A DNA stretch of 64,000 bases from JACDER01 sp963717765 (GTDB lineage Bacteria > Actinomycetota > Thermoleophilia > Gaiellales > Gaiellaceae): contig CAVQWX010000001.1 of assembly GCA_963717765.1 (NCBI GenBank), forward strand, positions 318,276-382,275, given 5' to 3'. The position numbers and the translations under genes are program-made. Positions 18,931 to 28,645 of this stretch are shown piece by piece. Each line of letters starts with the position of its first letter. Position 1 is the stretch's first letter. The notes under the pieces were generated by a model. The model made no database searches. It was not told the DNA's origin and was given only the letters and a program-made list of their open reading frames with translations.

Positions 18931-18939
18931 TGTCGGATC

Positions 18940-21900
18940 GTGAGCGCCCGTGACGACCTGGAGTCACGGAAGACGTGGCTCTATGAGACGCAGCTGCGGC
19001 GACTCAACTACTCGACCTTTCGGGGCATCACTCCGGACTCCACCGATCCGCTCCTCGACCTGATCTCCGAGCGCGCCAGCACGGACTCCCCGGCGACGCT
19101 GGGGATCCGCCCGACGGCGACTGAGCGAGCGTACCTCGATGACCAGCGGCCGGTGTGGACGGCGGACGAGCACACGCGGCGCGACACATTCGCGAAGACG
19201 TTGACGGGCTGGATCGGCAACTGGCTCGAGAACGTCCAGCCGACACGGCTCGCTGGAGCATTGCGGGATCTCCAGATCCTCTACGCCGCCTCGACCTATG
19301 CATCCGACACCGATCCGGACCTGGCGCCTGCCGTGTCGCGATTCTCGAGATCGCAGCCAGGGTTCGGCTACGGCGTCGATCCGAAGGGGGCCGATGAGGG
19401 CATCGGCGTCGCGACCGCCCGAGCCGAGTTGGCCGCGGCGAAGCCGTGGCTCATCCCGGAGCTCTACAACGCGAAGAACAAGGACACCACGGACATCACC
19501 AACTGGGTCGAGAATCTCGAGAGGTTCATCGCCGACTACGAAACTGAGTTGCAGCTCGTCGTCGGAGGCACTTCGGGGAATGTCGTCGCGTTCGATCCGA
19601 ACAATCCGACGACCTATCGGGCGTTCATCGATCAGATGCAAGCCGCTGAGTCTTCACGCCCGGCAAGCGATGCGGTCCAGGTGCGAATTCTCGACCTGTA
19701 CATGAAGGATCCAAAGGACAAGACGGCAACGTGGCGCTACCTGCCGTCGATCCAGACGTCCGGGTACGTGATGGGACCGGTCAGCGCCTTCCCGCTGTCC
19801 GACAAGGTCAAGTACTGGACCGGCGTGATGTTCAACGCGATGAAGGAAGCTTCGATCCTCAAAGCCAACTCCGACATGGGCAACTGCCAGCTCGTCCGCC
19901 TGCTCTACCGATACGGGCCGATCGCTGACGTGCTGGGCACCGATGCTCAGCTGATGTGGCGCGTGCGGCTCCCCCCGAACGCCACGTTCGCGGCCTACTT
20001 CGACAAGAAGGCGAAGGATCCGCGGATCAGCACCGACGCCTCCTTGCAGCAGCGGCTGGCCACGGCTCGGACGAAGCTCGAGATCATCCTGACGGGTGCG
20101 GCCGCCCGCCCGCGCTGCACGTCGCCGATGTTCTCGCCGCTCGCCTCGGAGATCGCCAAACAGTGCCTCCTCTCATACAAGTTCTGGTTCGACGAGGTGA
20201 TGCGGGCGAAGGGCAACGACCGGCTGAACAAAGTGAAGGGCGACGTCCTGCCCGGTGACTCGGACGCCAAGGCCGACACCGAGATGGAGTTCTGGTCGGA
20301 GAACCACTACATCATGTTTGCGTCGATGGAGCACCTGCTGGGCCAGCTGTGGGAACCCGACAGCTTCCAGCCCGGTCAGCTCTTCGCAGAGCCAGGCGAC
20401 AGCAAGGGACGGCTCACCGGCACACAGCGCAAGGAGCGCGGCCGAGCGCGAGCGCTGAAGTGGCTCAACAACCGTTTCCAGTTCGGGTGGACGGAGTTCA
20501 ACTCGCACGGCTACTACGCCGAGCACCTCTGGTCGATCCTGAACCTGGCCGACTTCGCGCTGGACGAACAGGTCAGGGTCAAGGCAACGATGGCCGTCGA
20601 CCTGCTCATGTTCGACACGCTTCGGTTCGCCCACAAGGGCAGTAACGGTGCACCGGGTGGCCGATCCCAGTTCAAGTTCAAGAACTCCGGCTGGGACAAC
20701 GCGCTCGGCGACGTGGTTGAGATCATCACCGGCGACCGCGGAGTCTTCGCCGAAGGCAACTCCGAGATCGGCGTCGCGTTCACCACTTCCACCTACCGAT
20801 TGCCTGACGCGCTACTCGAGATCGCGACCTCGCCCCCGCGCACCGGCTTCGTCGATCGCTCGCGCGTGTCGATCACCTTCGACGAGGCGGCGAAATACGG
20901 GATCACATGGTCACAGGCGTCGGACGCGAAGGACTCGGTGCTCAACGGCTATGCGACCAAACGGGCCAAGTACTACCCGCACCTGGACGCGGCGAACAAG
21001 GAGATCGAGCGAACCCACAATGGTTACGGCGCGACCGACGACGACACCGTGTTCTTCTGGACGATGTCTGCGTTCTACAACAAACAGAACGTCCGCAACA
21101 CGTTCCTCACCGTTGCCAAATTCAGCCTGGGCGAGTCACCCATCTTCAAGGGCTTCCTGAGCGCGCTCATCGGCGGCCTGATCCCATTGCTCGAACGGCT
21201 CGGGCATGGCCTGATCGACCTGGCGACCCTCGGACCGCTGCGGCACCCGCTCGAGGAGCCCGAGGTCGCCTTCGAAAGCATCGACGACCTCTTCTCGTCA
21301 GAGGCCACCCTGCAAGCACTTGCCGCGGACGACCTGTCGCCGTTCATCGAAGGCTCGACCCGGACGCGGGCGAACATCCTGACCTACCGCAACGGCGACG
21401 TGATGCTCAGCAGCATCCAGAACTTCCGCGTAGGACAGTTGAACTTCCAAAGCACGGTCAGCTCAGCCACGCTTGCGCCCTCGATCTCGGTGTTCAGCAC
21501 CGCAGGCTTCGCCGGCTTCGACATCTCCGATCTCGCCACCGGCCTGATCGGCGCGATCGGCGGGGCGATCACCGGCGCGATCGGCGGCGCCGTCGTCGGA
21601 GCGGTCGGAGGCTTCGTCGTCGGCGGGCCCGTCGGCGCGGCCGCCGGCGCCGCAGGCGGTGCCGCTGTCGGTGGCGCCACGGGCGCCGTCGCGGGCGGAG
21701 TGGCCGGCGTCGTCCTCAACGAGAACGACGTCCACGGCAAGAACCTGCTCGGCGACGACGACGACGGCCCCGGCTGGTGGTCGGGCTACTGGGCCCTGCC
21801 GATGATCGTGCAGAGCGGCTCAGCGGCGATCATCGCGTACGACTTCAACGATATGCAGCGGTTCCTTGCCGACGTCGGCTCGCACTTCTGGTTCCCGAAA

Positions 21901-24345
21901 TCCGGCTTTTCGCGCGTCGAGGACCGCCGCACCTCGGCCTACGACGACGCCAACTTTCCGCTGCTCGACATCACCGACATCGGACCGAAGGGCTTCTGGA
22001 CCTTCGGCCAGGTCGTCCACCCTCCGAAGCCGGGCTCAGCCGAGCCGCCCACAGAGGGCTACCTCGGCGTGTTCTCCAACGAGCGGCCGGAGTGGCTCGA
22101 CCACACGTCCGACCCGTACGACAAGCGGGAAGCCGCCGCGAGCGACAACGCCATCGCGGACAAGGTCAACGCGATCATCGACCAACTGGACGACCTCGAG
22201 GACAAGGACGACGTCGGAGACTCGGGTCGCACGACCATCAACGATCTTCTGACCGAGTGGATCAACGCCCACTATGCGCCCGGGATCCCACGCGACGACT
22301 GGCTCGCGGCGGTCAAGAACGATGTGGCGGCATCAACCGATCCGGTTGTCGTCGCGCACCGCGATGACGTCAACGGCCTCGCCGAGATGTACATCGACCT
22401 GAGCACGCTGTTACGCATATGGACGCGACCGTTCCCGGACTACTTCGCTGGCCGCGACTGCTACGTCAGCGGCAAGAACATATGGATCCTCCAAGTCGGC
22501 AGCAAGGACGAGTTCGGCAGCTTCGAGAACTTCATGGATCGGGTGTCCTCGGCCCGCATCCATCTCGACGACACGGGCGATATGGAGTGCACGTACGACA
22601 TCCCCAAACCCGATGGTTCGAGTGACCGCCTGTCGCTTGCCTACGGCGACGGCGGGAGTTTCGGGCTGAACGGCGGCGGCTTCGCGACCGACCTGTACCC
22701 GCGGTTCGAGACGCCCTTCGTCAGGGGCGGGCGAGTCGAGTGGGGCCAGCGCGAGTACTGCATCGAATGGAACGGCGCGACGTTGCTGCACGACCTCAGC
22801 GACTCGGCCAACCCCGTTCGCGTCGAGGCGCCTCCCGCGCTGCCGAACGAGGCGAGCACGATCAAGGCACTCGTGATCTACCTGCACACAGGCGACGAGG
22901 ACATGGACACGAACACCATCGGCAGAGCGACGGTCGCGATCGGCTGTTGGACGGCGACATCCGATCAGGTGATCGCCGCCGGGCCCGTGGACAACGACAC
23001 CACTCACGATGCGGAGTGGATCTTCTTCGACGCACCCGCGATGCGTGACTGCGACATGTCGATCACCATCGACCACCCAGGAAACGACGACGACAACACC
23101 CCGGCATGGACGATGTCCTTCACCCTCAAGGCGCTGATGGGCGATCGCACCTTGCGCGACTGCACCCTCTCGCTCGACTCGGCAAGCTTTCGCGACAGCG
23201 CCAGGTCCACCGATGCGCTCCCGTTCGTCATCCCGATGTCCGCATGGTCGAGCTGGCGAGAAATCGCGGTGGCCAACCCGCCTGCATCGCGCTGGTGGCT
23301 CGGCCGTCCTCCGGCGGTGGACTTCGTGTGGCAGAGCTACCACGACGTCGTGATCCTCGACCGCCAGGCGGACCTTCAGTACGCCCGTCTGCGCTGCGGC
23401 ACCGCGGCAGACGGCTGGGAGCCGATCGGGCGGCAGGGGAGCTCACCTGACTGGGGCGGCGCGGTGTCGATGCAGGTTCTGTCGCGCCCCGACGGCGGCG
23501 TCGACGTCGTGGCCGTGACGCGGGGGCGGCTCGTCGCCCGTTCACGCGACGTCTCGGCGCGATGGAGCGGTGAATGGGTTGAACTCCAGCCGACGTATCT
23601 CGCGGCCTCCCCGATCCTAGGCCCCTTCGCCGCCCTCCAAGCAGTGCCCCTCGACGACCGGACCACCCTTGCCGTCGAACCAGGAGGACAACTCGTAACT
23701 CAAGGCCCGGACCTGTACCTCGCCGCCGCGGACGACAACATCTACCGTGCAACTGCGTGGCACCTTGATGTCCAGAACCCGTGGAAGCAGCTTCCGTGCG
23801 TCGGCTTTACGCCGTCGCCTGGCGTCGCGGTTCAGGTCGTCGACGGCCGGCTATTCGTGCTGAGTGACAAGGGCGAGGTGTGGTCCACCTCCGCGGACGA
23901 CGCGGAGACGAGTCGATTCCTCCAGTGGAGCAAGGTAGGTCCCGACGGCGACCCAGTCATACGGTTCGCGGCGGGAAGGGGTGGCGCAGGCACGTTCTGC
24001 CTCGCGCTGTCTGATGCCGTCGGGTCGGTGCGCGTGAGCACGAACGCACTTGACGCCGATCCGGTGTGGAACCTGGTCGCAGACGGATTCGTGTCGACAC
24101 ATGACGACCTCGCCTGGGTCAGCCCAACCGACGGCGACCCCTGGCTGGTTGCCATCGGCGCCGCCGGAGTCCCGGTGGCAGCCCGTCCGTCCTCCGATCC
24201 GCGTCCGGCATGGACGAAAGCCGGCGCCGAGGGGCCAGACATCACCCCGGGTGGCGGTATCGCAGCAACCAGCCGGGCGGCCGGACAGTTCGAAGTCTTC
24301 GTCAAGGACACCGCAGGGAACCTCAACACCGCCTGGTGGGCCTGA
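18940..24345 (+). CDS. 1801-aa modular protein: toroid-lyase-like region, glycine-zipper segment, C-terminal propeller
   Basis: GTG start 9 bp after the previous stop. Residues about 413-590 contain SENHYIMFASMEHLLGQLW and FGWTEFNSHGYYAEHLWSIL, then NLADFALDEQ and DLLMFDTLRF. This pattern resembles the (alpha/alpha) toroid of heparinase/alginate-lyase-type enzymes. Residues about 862-925 are a long Gly/Ala/Val zipper with regular GAIGGAxxGAxGG spacing, typical of membrane-inserting segments in toxins. The last ~360 residues are strand-rich with W-x-x-L and G-x-L-x-V blades, like a lectin or sialidase propeller. The combination suggests an effector or adhesin delivered or displayed by the adjacent contractile system. 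That role is inference. Confidence 0.6.
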   Translation: MSARDDLESRKTWLYETQLRRLNYSTFRGITPDSTDPLLDLISERASTDSPATLGIRPTATERAYLDDQRPVWTADEHTRRDTFAKTLTGWIGNWLENVQPTRLAGALRDLQILYAASTYASDTDPDLAPAVSRFSRSQPGFGYGVDPKGADEGIGVATARAELAAAKPWLIPELYNAKNKDTTDITNWVENLERFIADYETELQLVVGGTSGNVVAFDPNNPTTYRAFIDQMQAAESSRPASDAVQVRILDLYMKDPKDKTATWRYLPSIQTSGYVMGPVSAFPLSDKVKYWTGVMFNAMKEASILKANSDMGNCQLVRLLYRYGPIADVLGTDAQLMWRVRLPPNATFAAYFDKKAKDPRISTDASLQQRLATARTKLEIILTGAAARPRCTSPMFSPLASEIAKQCLLSYKFWFDEVMRAKGNDRLNKVKGDVLPGDSDAKADTEMEFWSENHYIMFASMEHLLGQLWEPDSFQPGQLFAEPGDSKGRLTGTQRKERGRARALKWLNNRFQFGWTEFNSHGYYAEHLWSILNLADFALDEQVRVKATMAVDLLMFDTLRFAHKGSNGAPGGRSQFKFKNSGWDNALGDVVEIITGDRGVFAEGNSEIGVAFTTSTYRLPDALLEIATSPPRTGFVDRSRVSITFDEAAKYGITWSQASDAKDSVLNGYATKRAKYYPHLDAANKEIERTHNGYGATDDDTVFFWTMSAFYNKQNVRNTFLTVAKFSLGESPIFKGFLSALIGGLIPLLERLGHGLIDLATLGPLRHPLEEPEVAFESIDDLFSSEATLQALAADDLSPFIEGSTRTRANILTYRNGDVMLSSIQNFRVGQLNFQSTVSSATLAPSISVFSTAGFAGFDISDLATGLIGAIGGAITGAIGGAVVGAVGGFVVGGPVGAAAGAAGGAAVGGATGAVAGGVAGVVLNENDVHGKNLLGDDDDGPGWWSGYWALPMIVQSGSAAIIAYDFNDMQRFLADVGSHFWFPKSGFSRVEDRRTSAYDDANFPLLDITDIGPKGFWTFGQVVHPPKPGSAEPPTEGYLGVFSNERPEWLDHTSDPYDKREAAASDNAIADKVNAIIDQLDDLEDKDDVGDSGRTTINDLLTEWINAHYAPGIPRDDWLAAVKNDVAASTDPVVVAHRDDVNGLAEMYIDLSTLLRIWTRPFPDYFAGRDCYVSGKNIWILQVGSKDEFGSFENFMDRVSSARIHLDDTGDMECTYDIPKPDGSSDRLSLAYGDGGSFGLNGGGFATDLYPRFETPFVRGGRVEWGQREYCIEWNGATLLHDLSDSANPVRVEAPPALPNEASTIKALVIYLHTGDEDMDTNTIGRATVAIGCWTATSDQVIAAGPVDNDTTHDAEWIFFDAPAMRDCDMSITIDHPGNDDDNTPAWTMSFTLKALMGDRTLRDCTLSLDSASFRDSARSTDALPFVIPMSAWSSWREIAVANPPASRWWLGRPPAVDFVWQSYHDVVILDRQADLQYARLRCGTAADGWEPIGRQGSSPDWGGAVSMQVLSRPDGGVDVVAVTRGRLVARSRDVSARWSGEWVELQPTYLAASPILGPFAALQAVPLDDRTTLAVEPGGQLVTQGPDLYLAAADDNIYRATAWHLDVQNPWKQLPCVGFTPSPGVAVQVVDGRLFVLSDKGEVWSTSADDAETSRFLQWSKVGPDGDPVIRFAAGRGGAGTFCLALSDAVGSVRVSTNALDADPVWNLVADGFVSTHDDLAWVSPTDGDPWLVAIGAAGVPVAARPSSDPRPAWTKAGAEGPDITPGGGIAATSRAAGQFEVFVKDTAGNLNTAWWA

Positions 24346-24752
24346 TAGCCAAGGCGCGACCGGGCCGACAATGCGCGGCAACGATGGCTTGGCCCGCCTC
24401 GGCGCTCGCGGCGGCAGGGTCGCCTAGCTCTCCGGACTCGCTGACCGCCCGGACGCCCTCAGTGAAGACTCGCTCGAGCCATTCTGGCTCGGCCGTCGTG
24501 AAGCTGCGAACACCTTCAAACGGCCGCACGAGCCGGGAAAGCAGGAAGGCGAAATTGCCCCCATGGGAGCTGAAGAGGCCGATTCGGCGTATGCCCATCC
24601 GCTCGAGACCCTCGACGTAAGAGAGAACGAGTCCCCGATAGCTGTCGGGTGCCACCGTCACACTCCCCGAGAAGGCTAGGTGGTGTCGAGAGACCGCCGC
24701 GTACGACGGGAGTCGTCACGATCGGCCCACGAAGCTTCTCAGCAATTTTCAC
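24323..24752 (-). pseudogene. Creatininase-family remnant (frameshifted, truncated)
   Basis: Two minus-strand frames join to give a creatininase core. One reads KIAEKLRGPIVTTPVVRGG. The other continues SRHHLAFSGSVTVAPDSYRG and then GIRRIGLFSSHGGNF, where the SSHGGN metal-site motif is diagnostic of creatinine amidohydrolase-like enzymes. A frameshift lies near 24690. The N-terminal ~40 residues with the first metal ligands are missing, and the 3' end runs into the 1801-aa gene. It cannot be functional. A source gene for degrading a cyclic amide would fit a catabolic island, but this copy is debris. Confidence 0.6.
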
Positions 24753-24831
24753 GAGCTCACACCTCAGCGATTAGCGCGTCGGTACCGAGCGGCAGATGCG
24801 GCCCCGTGCTGTTCCAGCGAGGCAAGCGCAA

Positions 24832-25597
24832 TCAGGCCGGCGGTGTCCGGTCTTGACGCCGCTGCCGTCTCGGCCGCTGGGAAGCCGCTGCGGTAGCGCT
24901 CCGCGGAGGTGTGGTCGCGCCGATCCCCTGGTGGGGACGCTCGTGGTTGTAGTGGTGCGTGAAGCCGTTGAGGAGCGTCTGCAGCTCGGTGAGGTCGACG
25001 AGCACCTGTTGCTCGGCGAGCCACTCCTTGAGTATCCGGTGCAGGCGCTCGAGCTTGCCCAGCGTCTGCGGATGCGCGGGAGCCGAGGTCAGGTGCTGGA
25101 CGCCGGCCTTGGCCAGCCGTCGCTCGAAGCGAACGGTGCCGCCGTGCCGGCGGGAAAAGCAGGCATGGTTGTCTGAGAGCAGCTGCCGCGGAAGGCCATA
25201 CGCTGCCGCCGCCTGGCTGAAGCACGCCCACGCCGCCTCCGCACTCGGGTGCGGCAGGCGAGGGCGCACAGCAGGTAGCGGGCGTGATCGTCGAGGCAGT
25301 CGAACACGCACGCCCGCTCGCCGTGTGCGAGCTCGAGCTCGGTTGAGTCGATCTGCCACAGCTCACTCGAGGACGCCCGCTCGAAGCGCTTGTCCGCCTT
25401 CACTCGCCTGGGCTTGCCGGGCGGAACGAGCCCGTTGCGGCGCAGAGCCTGGTGAATGGTTGACACCGCCGGCATGTCCATCCCTGCACGGGCCAGCTCA
25501 GCCCGGATCCGCGCGCTCCCCAGCACGGCTTCTGCCGTCTGAGCGCGCAGATCTCGAGTTCGAGCACCGCCGGGATCCGGCTCGGATGTGAGCGCTG
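24832..25597 (-). pseudogene. IS481-type transposase, frameshifted and 5'-truncated
   Basis: On the minus strand, one frame gives an HTH region (ARIRAELARAGMDMPAVSTI) and the first catalytic Asp in ELWQIDSTELEL. A second frame, after a shift near 25260, gives LSDNHACF with the second Asp and LGKLERLHRILKEW with the Glu, then YNHERPHQGIG. Together they form the DDE integrase core of IS481 transposases. The extreme N-terminus is cut where the direct repeat begins at 25598. The element is inactive unless the frameshift is an assembly error. Confidence 0.75.
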
Positions 25598-25866
25598 TAT
25601 CTATCCGGATAAAACAGTTCGAGAGGATCCGCGCGCGCCAGTGCGCGCCAGTTTCAGGCGGTCTTGGGCGGACTTGAGCGGTCAAACGTTCGTGCTACAA
25701 GCTCGGCGGCGAATGGCTCAACCATGCCGCATATCGCCTACACAAGCGTGATGCCCCCGGCAAGAATCGAACTTGCGCACGCGGTTTAGGAAACCGCGAG
25801 CCAATAGCGCGATTTGCAGGAAAATGTGGTTTCGGCGGTGCTCATGCGCCAGTTGTCGCGCCAGTC
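25598..25866 (+). repeat. 269-bp direct repeat, right copy
   Basis: Partner of 15412-15680. Differences seen by eye: T to A in CATTTCG/CATATCG, G to T in CCAAGAGC/CCAATAGC, and G to T in GAAAAGGT/GAAAATGT. Its left edge coincides with the truncated 5' end of the IS481 transposase. The low divergence implies a recent duplication or maintenance by recombination. Confidence 0.85.
25752..25797 (-). pseudogene. tRNA-Arg(CCT) 3' fragment, second copy
   Basis: Identical in anticodon arm, T arm and acceptor strand to the fragment at 15566-15611, and again lacking a D arm and 5' half. It lies inside the right copy of the direct repeat. Two identical truncated tRNA 3' ends bracketing 10 kb are what an integrated element or a duplicated attachment site would leave. 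Confidence 0.7.
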
Positions 25867-26187
25867 ACGCCAGAGGCTGTCGAGCGTTAGCGGTTACGAG
25901 CGCCTGTCTGGCTCTCAGAAAACGCCCGCGTGGTCACGCTGGGGGCGGTCCAGCTCGCAGCCCTCGGGGAGGCTGGCGATTGTCTGCAGCGGAGCGAGTG
26001 TGCGGCAGGGTGCAGACGAGCACGTCGGCCGGTGAGAGCGTCAAAAGCAGCTCGGCCCGTCCCGCGGGAGCATGTTGGCGGATCGCCCCTAGACTGGATG
26101 CGTGCGATGGACGCGGGACTCCCTCGCTCCCACGCTTCGTGCCGCGAGGATCGTTGTTCGCGACGCTCGGATCCCGAGGCCGCTTCG

Positions 26188-28308
26188 ATGGGACGTCGCG
26201 CTCGGATTGTCTCGGTGAGTACGCAGGGACCCGAGTCGAACGTAGCGGCGCGTCGAGGCACCGAGCTGCGCCCGATCACCGCCGTGTTCGTCGACGTGGT
26301 TGACTCGACCGGTTTGGCCGAGAGCATCGAGGTCGATGATTTCAGCGTCGTGATCAGCGAGTGCATCACGCGGATCGCGTCCGTCGTCGAGGCCCGAGGC
26401 GGCTCCGTCGGCGCGTACACCGGAGACGGCCTCGCCGCCTTCTTCGGGCTCGAGCGGGCATCGGGCACCGACGCTGAGCAGAGCGCGCTCACCGCCCTCG
26501 AGGTGCTGGAGAGTGTCCGCCAGTACTCGCTCGACCTCGAGCGACAGGGCGCGCCAGGGGTCGAGGTTCGGATGGGAATCAACACGGGTGAGGCGGCGGT
26601 AAGTGCGCTCGGTCCAGGGACTCGGCCGAACGTTGCGCTCGGTGACACGACGAACGTGGCCGCGCGCCTTCAGGCGATCGCAGAACCTGGCACGATCGTG
26701 GTCGGCGACGAGACAGCGCGTGCGCTCGGTGGCAGGTTCGGACTCGAGAGCCTGGGAGAAGTGACGGTCCGGGGGCGGCGTGCGCCGGTTCGGGCGTGGC
26801 GACTATCAGGAACACTCGATCAGCCGGACCCGCCGTCAACAGGGTCGCTGCTGGATCGCGAGCCGGAACTCGAGAGTCTGCGGCAACGGCTCGATGCTCT
26901 CCAGGGCGGACGGGGGGGCGTCGTCTTCATCGTCGGAGATCTCGGAGTGGGCAAGACGACTCTCCTGGCGGAGATGGAGCGCATGGCGCAGGGTCGCGCC
27001 ACGGTCCTCGCGGGCTTTTGCGCTGCGTCCCCGGCTCCGATTCCGTATGAGCCGTTCGGCGCCATGCTTCGGTCCTGGAGCCCATTGCGGTATTCCCACG
27101 ACAGCGGCGTACGGACACTGCAGGCACGACTCCAGACGCTGTCGAACCTGGCGCCCTCGACGATTGAGCGTCTCCTGGCGATCTCGGAGGGAAAGAGAGC
27201 CGGTGGCGCGGCCCTCACTCCTCACCAAGCCGCCGAGGCCGTTCGGGCGTGGCTCGGGGCGGCCTCCGCTGCGCAGCCTCTTCTCGTCGAAATGGATGAC
27301 ACCCACTGGCTCGAGCCTTCGGCCGCGCTCATCACCGTCGAGATCGCGGAGCTATCCGCGAACGCGCCTGTCTTGCTCGCTGCGACGCTCCGGCCGACGA
27401 CCCAGTCGCACGGCTCGGGCCTGCGCGTCGCGGTTCTGGCGGCGCATCGTGACCGCACGTTCGACCTGCGGCTCAGGCCGCTCGGCGAAGAGGCTTCGCG
27501 GGCGCTTGTCAATCGACTCGTGCCCGACGCTGACGAGGAGATCGTCGCTGATGTCTTGGCGCGAGCCGAGGGCAATCCGCTCTTCCTCGAGCAGTTGATC
27601 CGCGCGCGCTGCGCGACGGATGCGCCCCCGGAGGCGGAGGGAAGACTGCACACCGTGGCGACAGCCCGGCTCCTTCCGCCAGGAGTCGCAAGCGTCCTCG
27701 TGGGACGCTTCGATGCACTTGAGGAGGACGTACGAGAGGTCGCGCAGCTTGCGGCAGCGATCGGCCGGACGTTCGACGAAGATGTGCTCGGCGACCTCGC
27801 TGGCAACTCGACGGCGAGGGCGGGAACGACAGCTCTCGAGGCGGCAGAGATCATCGAGCAGGTCCGGGCCGGGCCGCCCGGCGTGTGGAGGTTCATACAC
27901 GCGCTGCTGCGGGACGCAGCGCTGTCGACGTTACCCCGCGAGGACCGCCGGAAGCTGTTCGGTCGCGTGGGGCGCGCGTATGAGGGGCGCACGGGCGGCG
28001 GGGAGGCCGAGTTCGAAGCTCTCGCGTACTACTACGCGCGCAGCGAAGACCGAGCTAAGGCACTGCACTACCACGAGCTCGCCGCGGAGAAAGCGCTGCG
28101 TATGGGCGCTTTCCCAGAGGCCTCGGCCAGCCTTGAGGAAGCCGTCCACCTTGCCGAGCGCGTGCAGGACGACCATGCGTCCACGCGCGTGAAGCGTCAA
28201 CTGGCCGAGATCAGGCGGGCTGTCGCCGACACCGCGGTCAGCGCGGCGCTCGCTCACAGCCGTCCGAATCTTGCAGAGGATTCGAACCTGGAAGCAACGG
28301 ATTTATGA
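26188..28308 (+). CDS. Class III adenylate/guanylate cyclase-AAA ATPase regulator
   Basis: Start taken at ATG 26188 (706 aa); the frame is open upstream, but that part lacks coding character. Residues about 26-200 are a class III nucleotide cyclase domain: AVFVDVVDSTGLAESI with a metal-binding Asp pair position, YTGDGLAAFFG, and NVAARLQAIAEPGTIV. A P-loop follows at about 250 (GDLGVGKTTLL) with a Walker B-like LLVEMDDTHW near 366, so an AAA/STAND ATPase domain. Similar proteins carry long C-terminal TPR arrays. This one stops after about 100 residues of helical repeats, next to a repeat scar, so it may be truncated. The role is a signalling or transcription-related ATPase; its target is unknown. 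Confidence 0.75.
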   Translation: MGRRARIVSVSTQGPESNVAARRGTELRPITAVFVDVVDSTGLAESIEVDDFSVVISECITRIASVVEARGGSVGAYTGDGLAAFFGLERASGTDAEQSALTALEVLESVRQYSLDLERQGAPGVEVRMGINTGEAAVSALGPGTRPNVALGDTTNVAARLQAIAEPGTIVVGDETARALGGRFGLESLGEVTVRGRRAPVRAWRLSGTLDQPDPPSTGSLLDREPELESLRQRLDALQGGRGGVVFIVGDLGVGKTTLLAEMERMAQGRATVLAGFCAASPAPIPYEPFGAMLRSWSPLRYSHDSGVRTLQARLQTLSNLAPSTIERLLAISEGKRAGGAALTPHQAAEAVRAWLGAASAAQPLLVEMDDTHWLEPSAALITVEIAELSANAPVLLAATLRPTTQSHGSGLRVAVLAAHRDRTFDLRLRPLGEEASRALVNRLVPDADEEIVADVLARAEGNPLFLEQLIRARCATDAPPEAEGRLHTVATARLLPPGVASVLVGRFDALEEDVREVAQLAAAIGRTFDEDVLGDLAGNSTARAGTTALEAAEIIEQVRAGPPGVWRFIHALLRDAALSTLPREDRRKLFGRVGRAYEGRTGGGEAEFEALAYYYARSEDRAKALHYHELAAEKALRMGAFPEASASLEEAVHLAERVQDDHASTRVKRQLAEIRRAVADTAVSAALAHSRPNLAEDSNLEATDL

Positions 28309-28393
28309 GTCGGGTTTAGAAACCGCGGCGCTACATCTCGATTTGCAGGGAAAATGGGGTCGCGGCACCCGCGCGCCAGTTGTCGCGCCAGTC
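28278..28393 (+). repeat. Diverged third attachment-like sequence
   Basis: GGTTTAGAAACCGC at 28313-28326, GATTTGCAGGGAAAATGG shortly after, and GCGCCAGTTGTCGCGCCAGTC ending at 28393 align with the right half of the 269-bp repeat, with substitutions and an indel. Just upstream, 28278-28288 reads GGATTCGAACC, a T-loop-like sequence on the minus strand, but the surrounding stems do not pair well. In all three copies the minus strand reads Asp-Trp-Arg-Asp-Asn-Trp-Arg in frame before a stop, perhaps the relic 3' end of an integrase gene. Confidence 0.5.
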
Positions 28394-28627
28394 ACGCAGG
28401 GTGACGCGGCTTGCACCTACCGGGCCGCTCAACTGGCGGTGTGCGCGGACCTCCGCAGCAAGGAAAACGCACCATGGCCGCGCTGCTCTTGGCCGGCGCT
28501 CTTCGCAGCGGCACGAGATGGCGCGCCGGAATCGCTGACTGACGAGCACGCTGCAGGATGCTTCGTAGCGACATTGGCTCAATCGTCCAACCACCGGAGG
28601 CCGCGGAGCCGCGGGGTCCCCTAGCAT

Positions 28628-28636
28628 ATTGTATAC
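28628..28636 (+). promoter_or_regulatory. Candidate GntR operator half-site (ATTGTATAC)
   Basis: An AT-rich 9-mer in very GC-rich DNA, ending 9 bp before the start of the maleate isomerase gene. Its exact reverse complement occurs upstream of the Amt-like gene at 38233-38241, and a one-base variant (ATTGCATAC) occurs upstream of the second GntR gene. It may also overlap a -10 element. Binding by one of the three local GntR proteins is inference. Confidence 0.4.
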
Positions 28637-28645
28637 GTTTGCGTC

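Noticed and set aside
28278..28326. Second tRNA (Met- or Leu-like) on the minus strand
   Set aside because: The T-loop-like GGTTCGAATCC is present, but T-stem and anticodon-stem pairings fail at several positions; at most a degenerate fragment.
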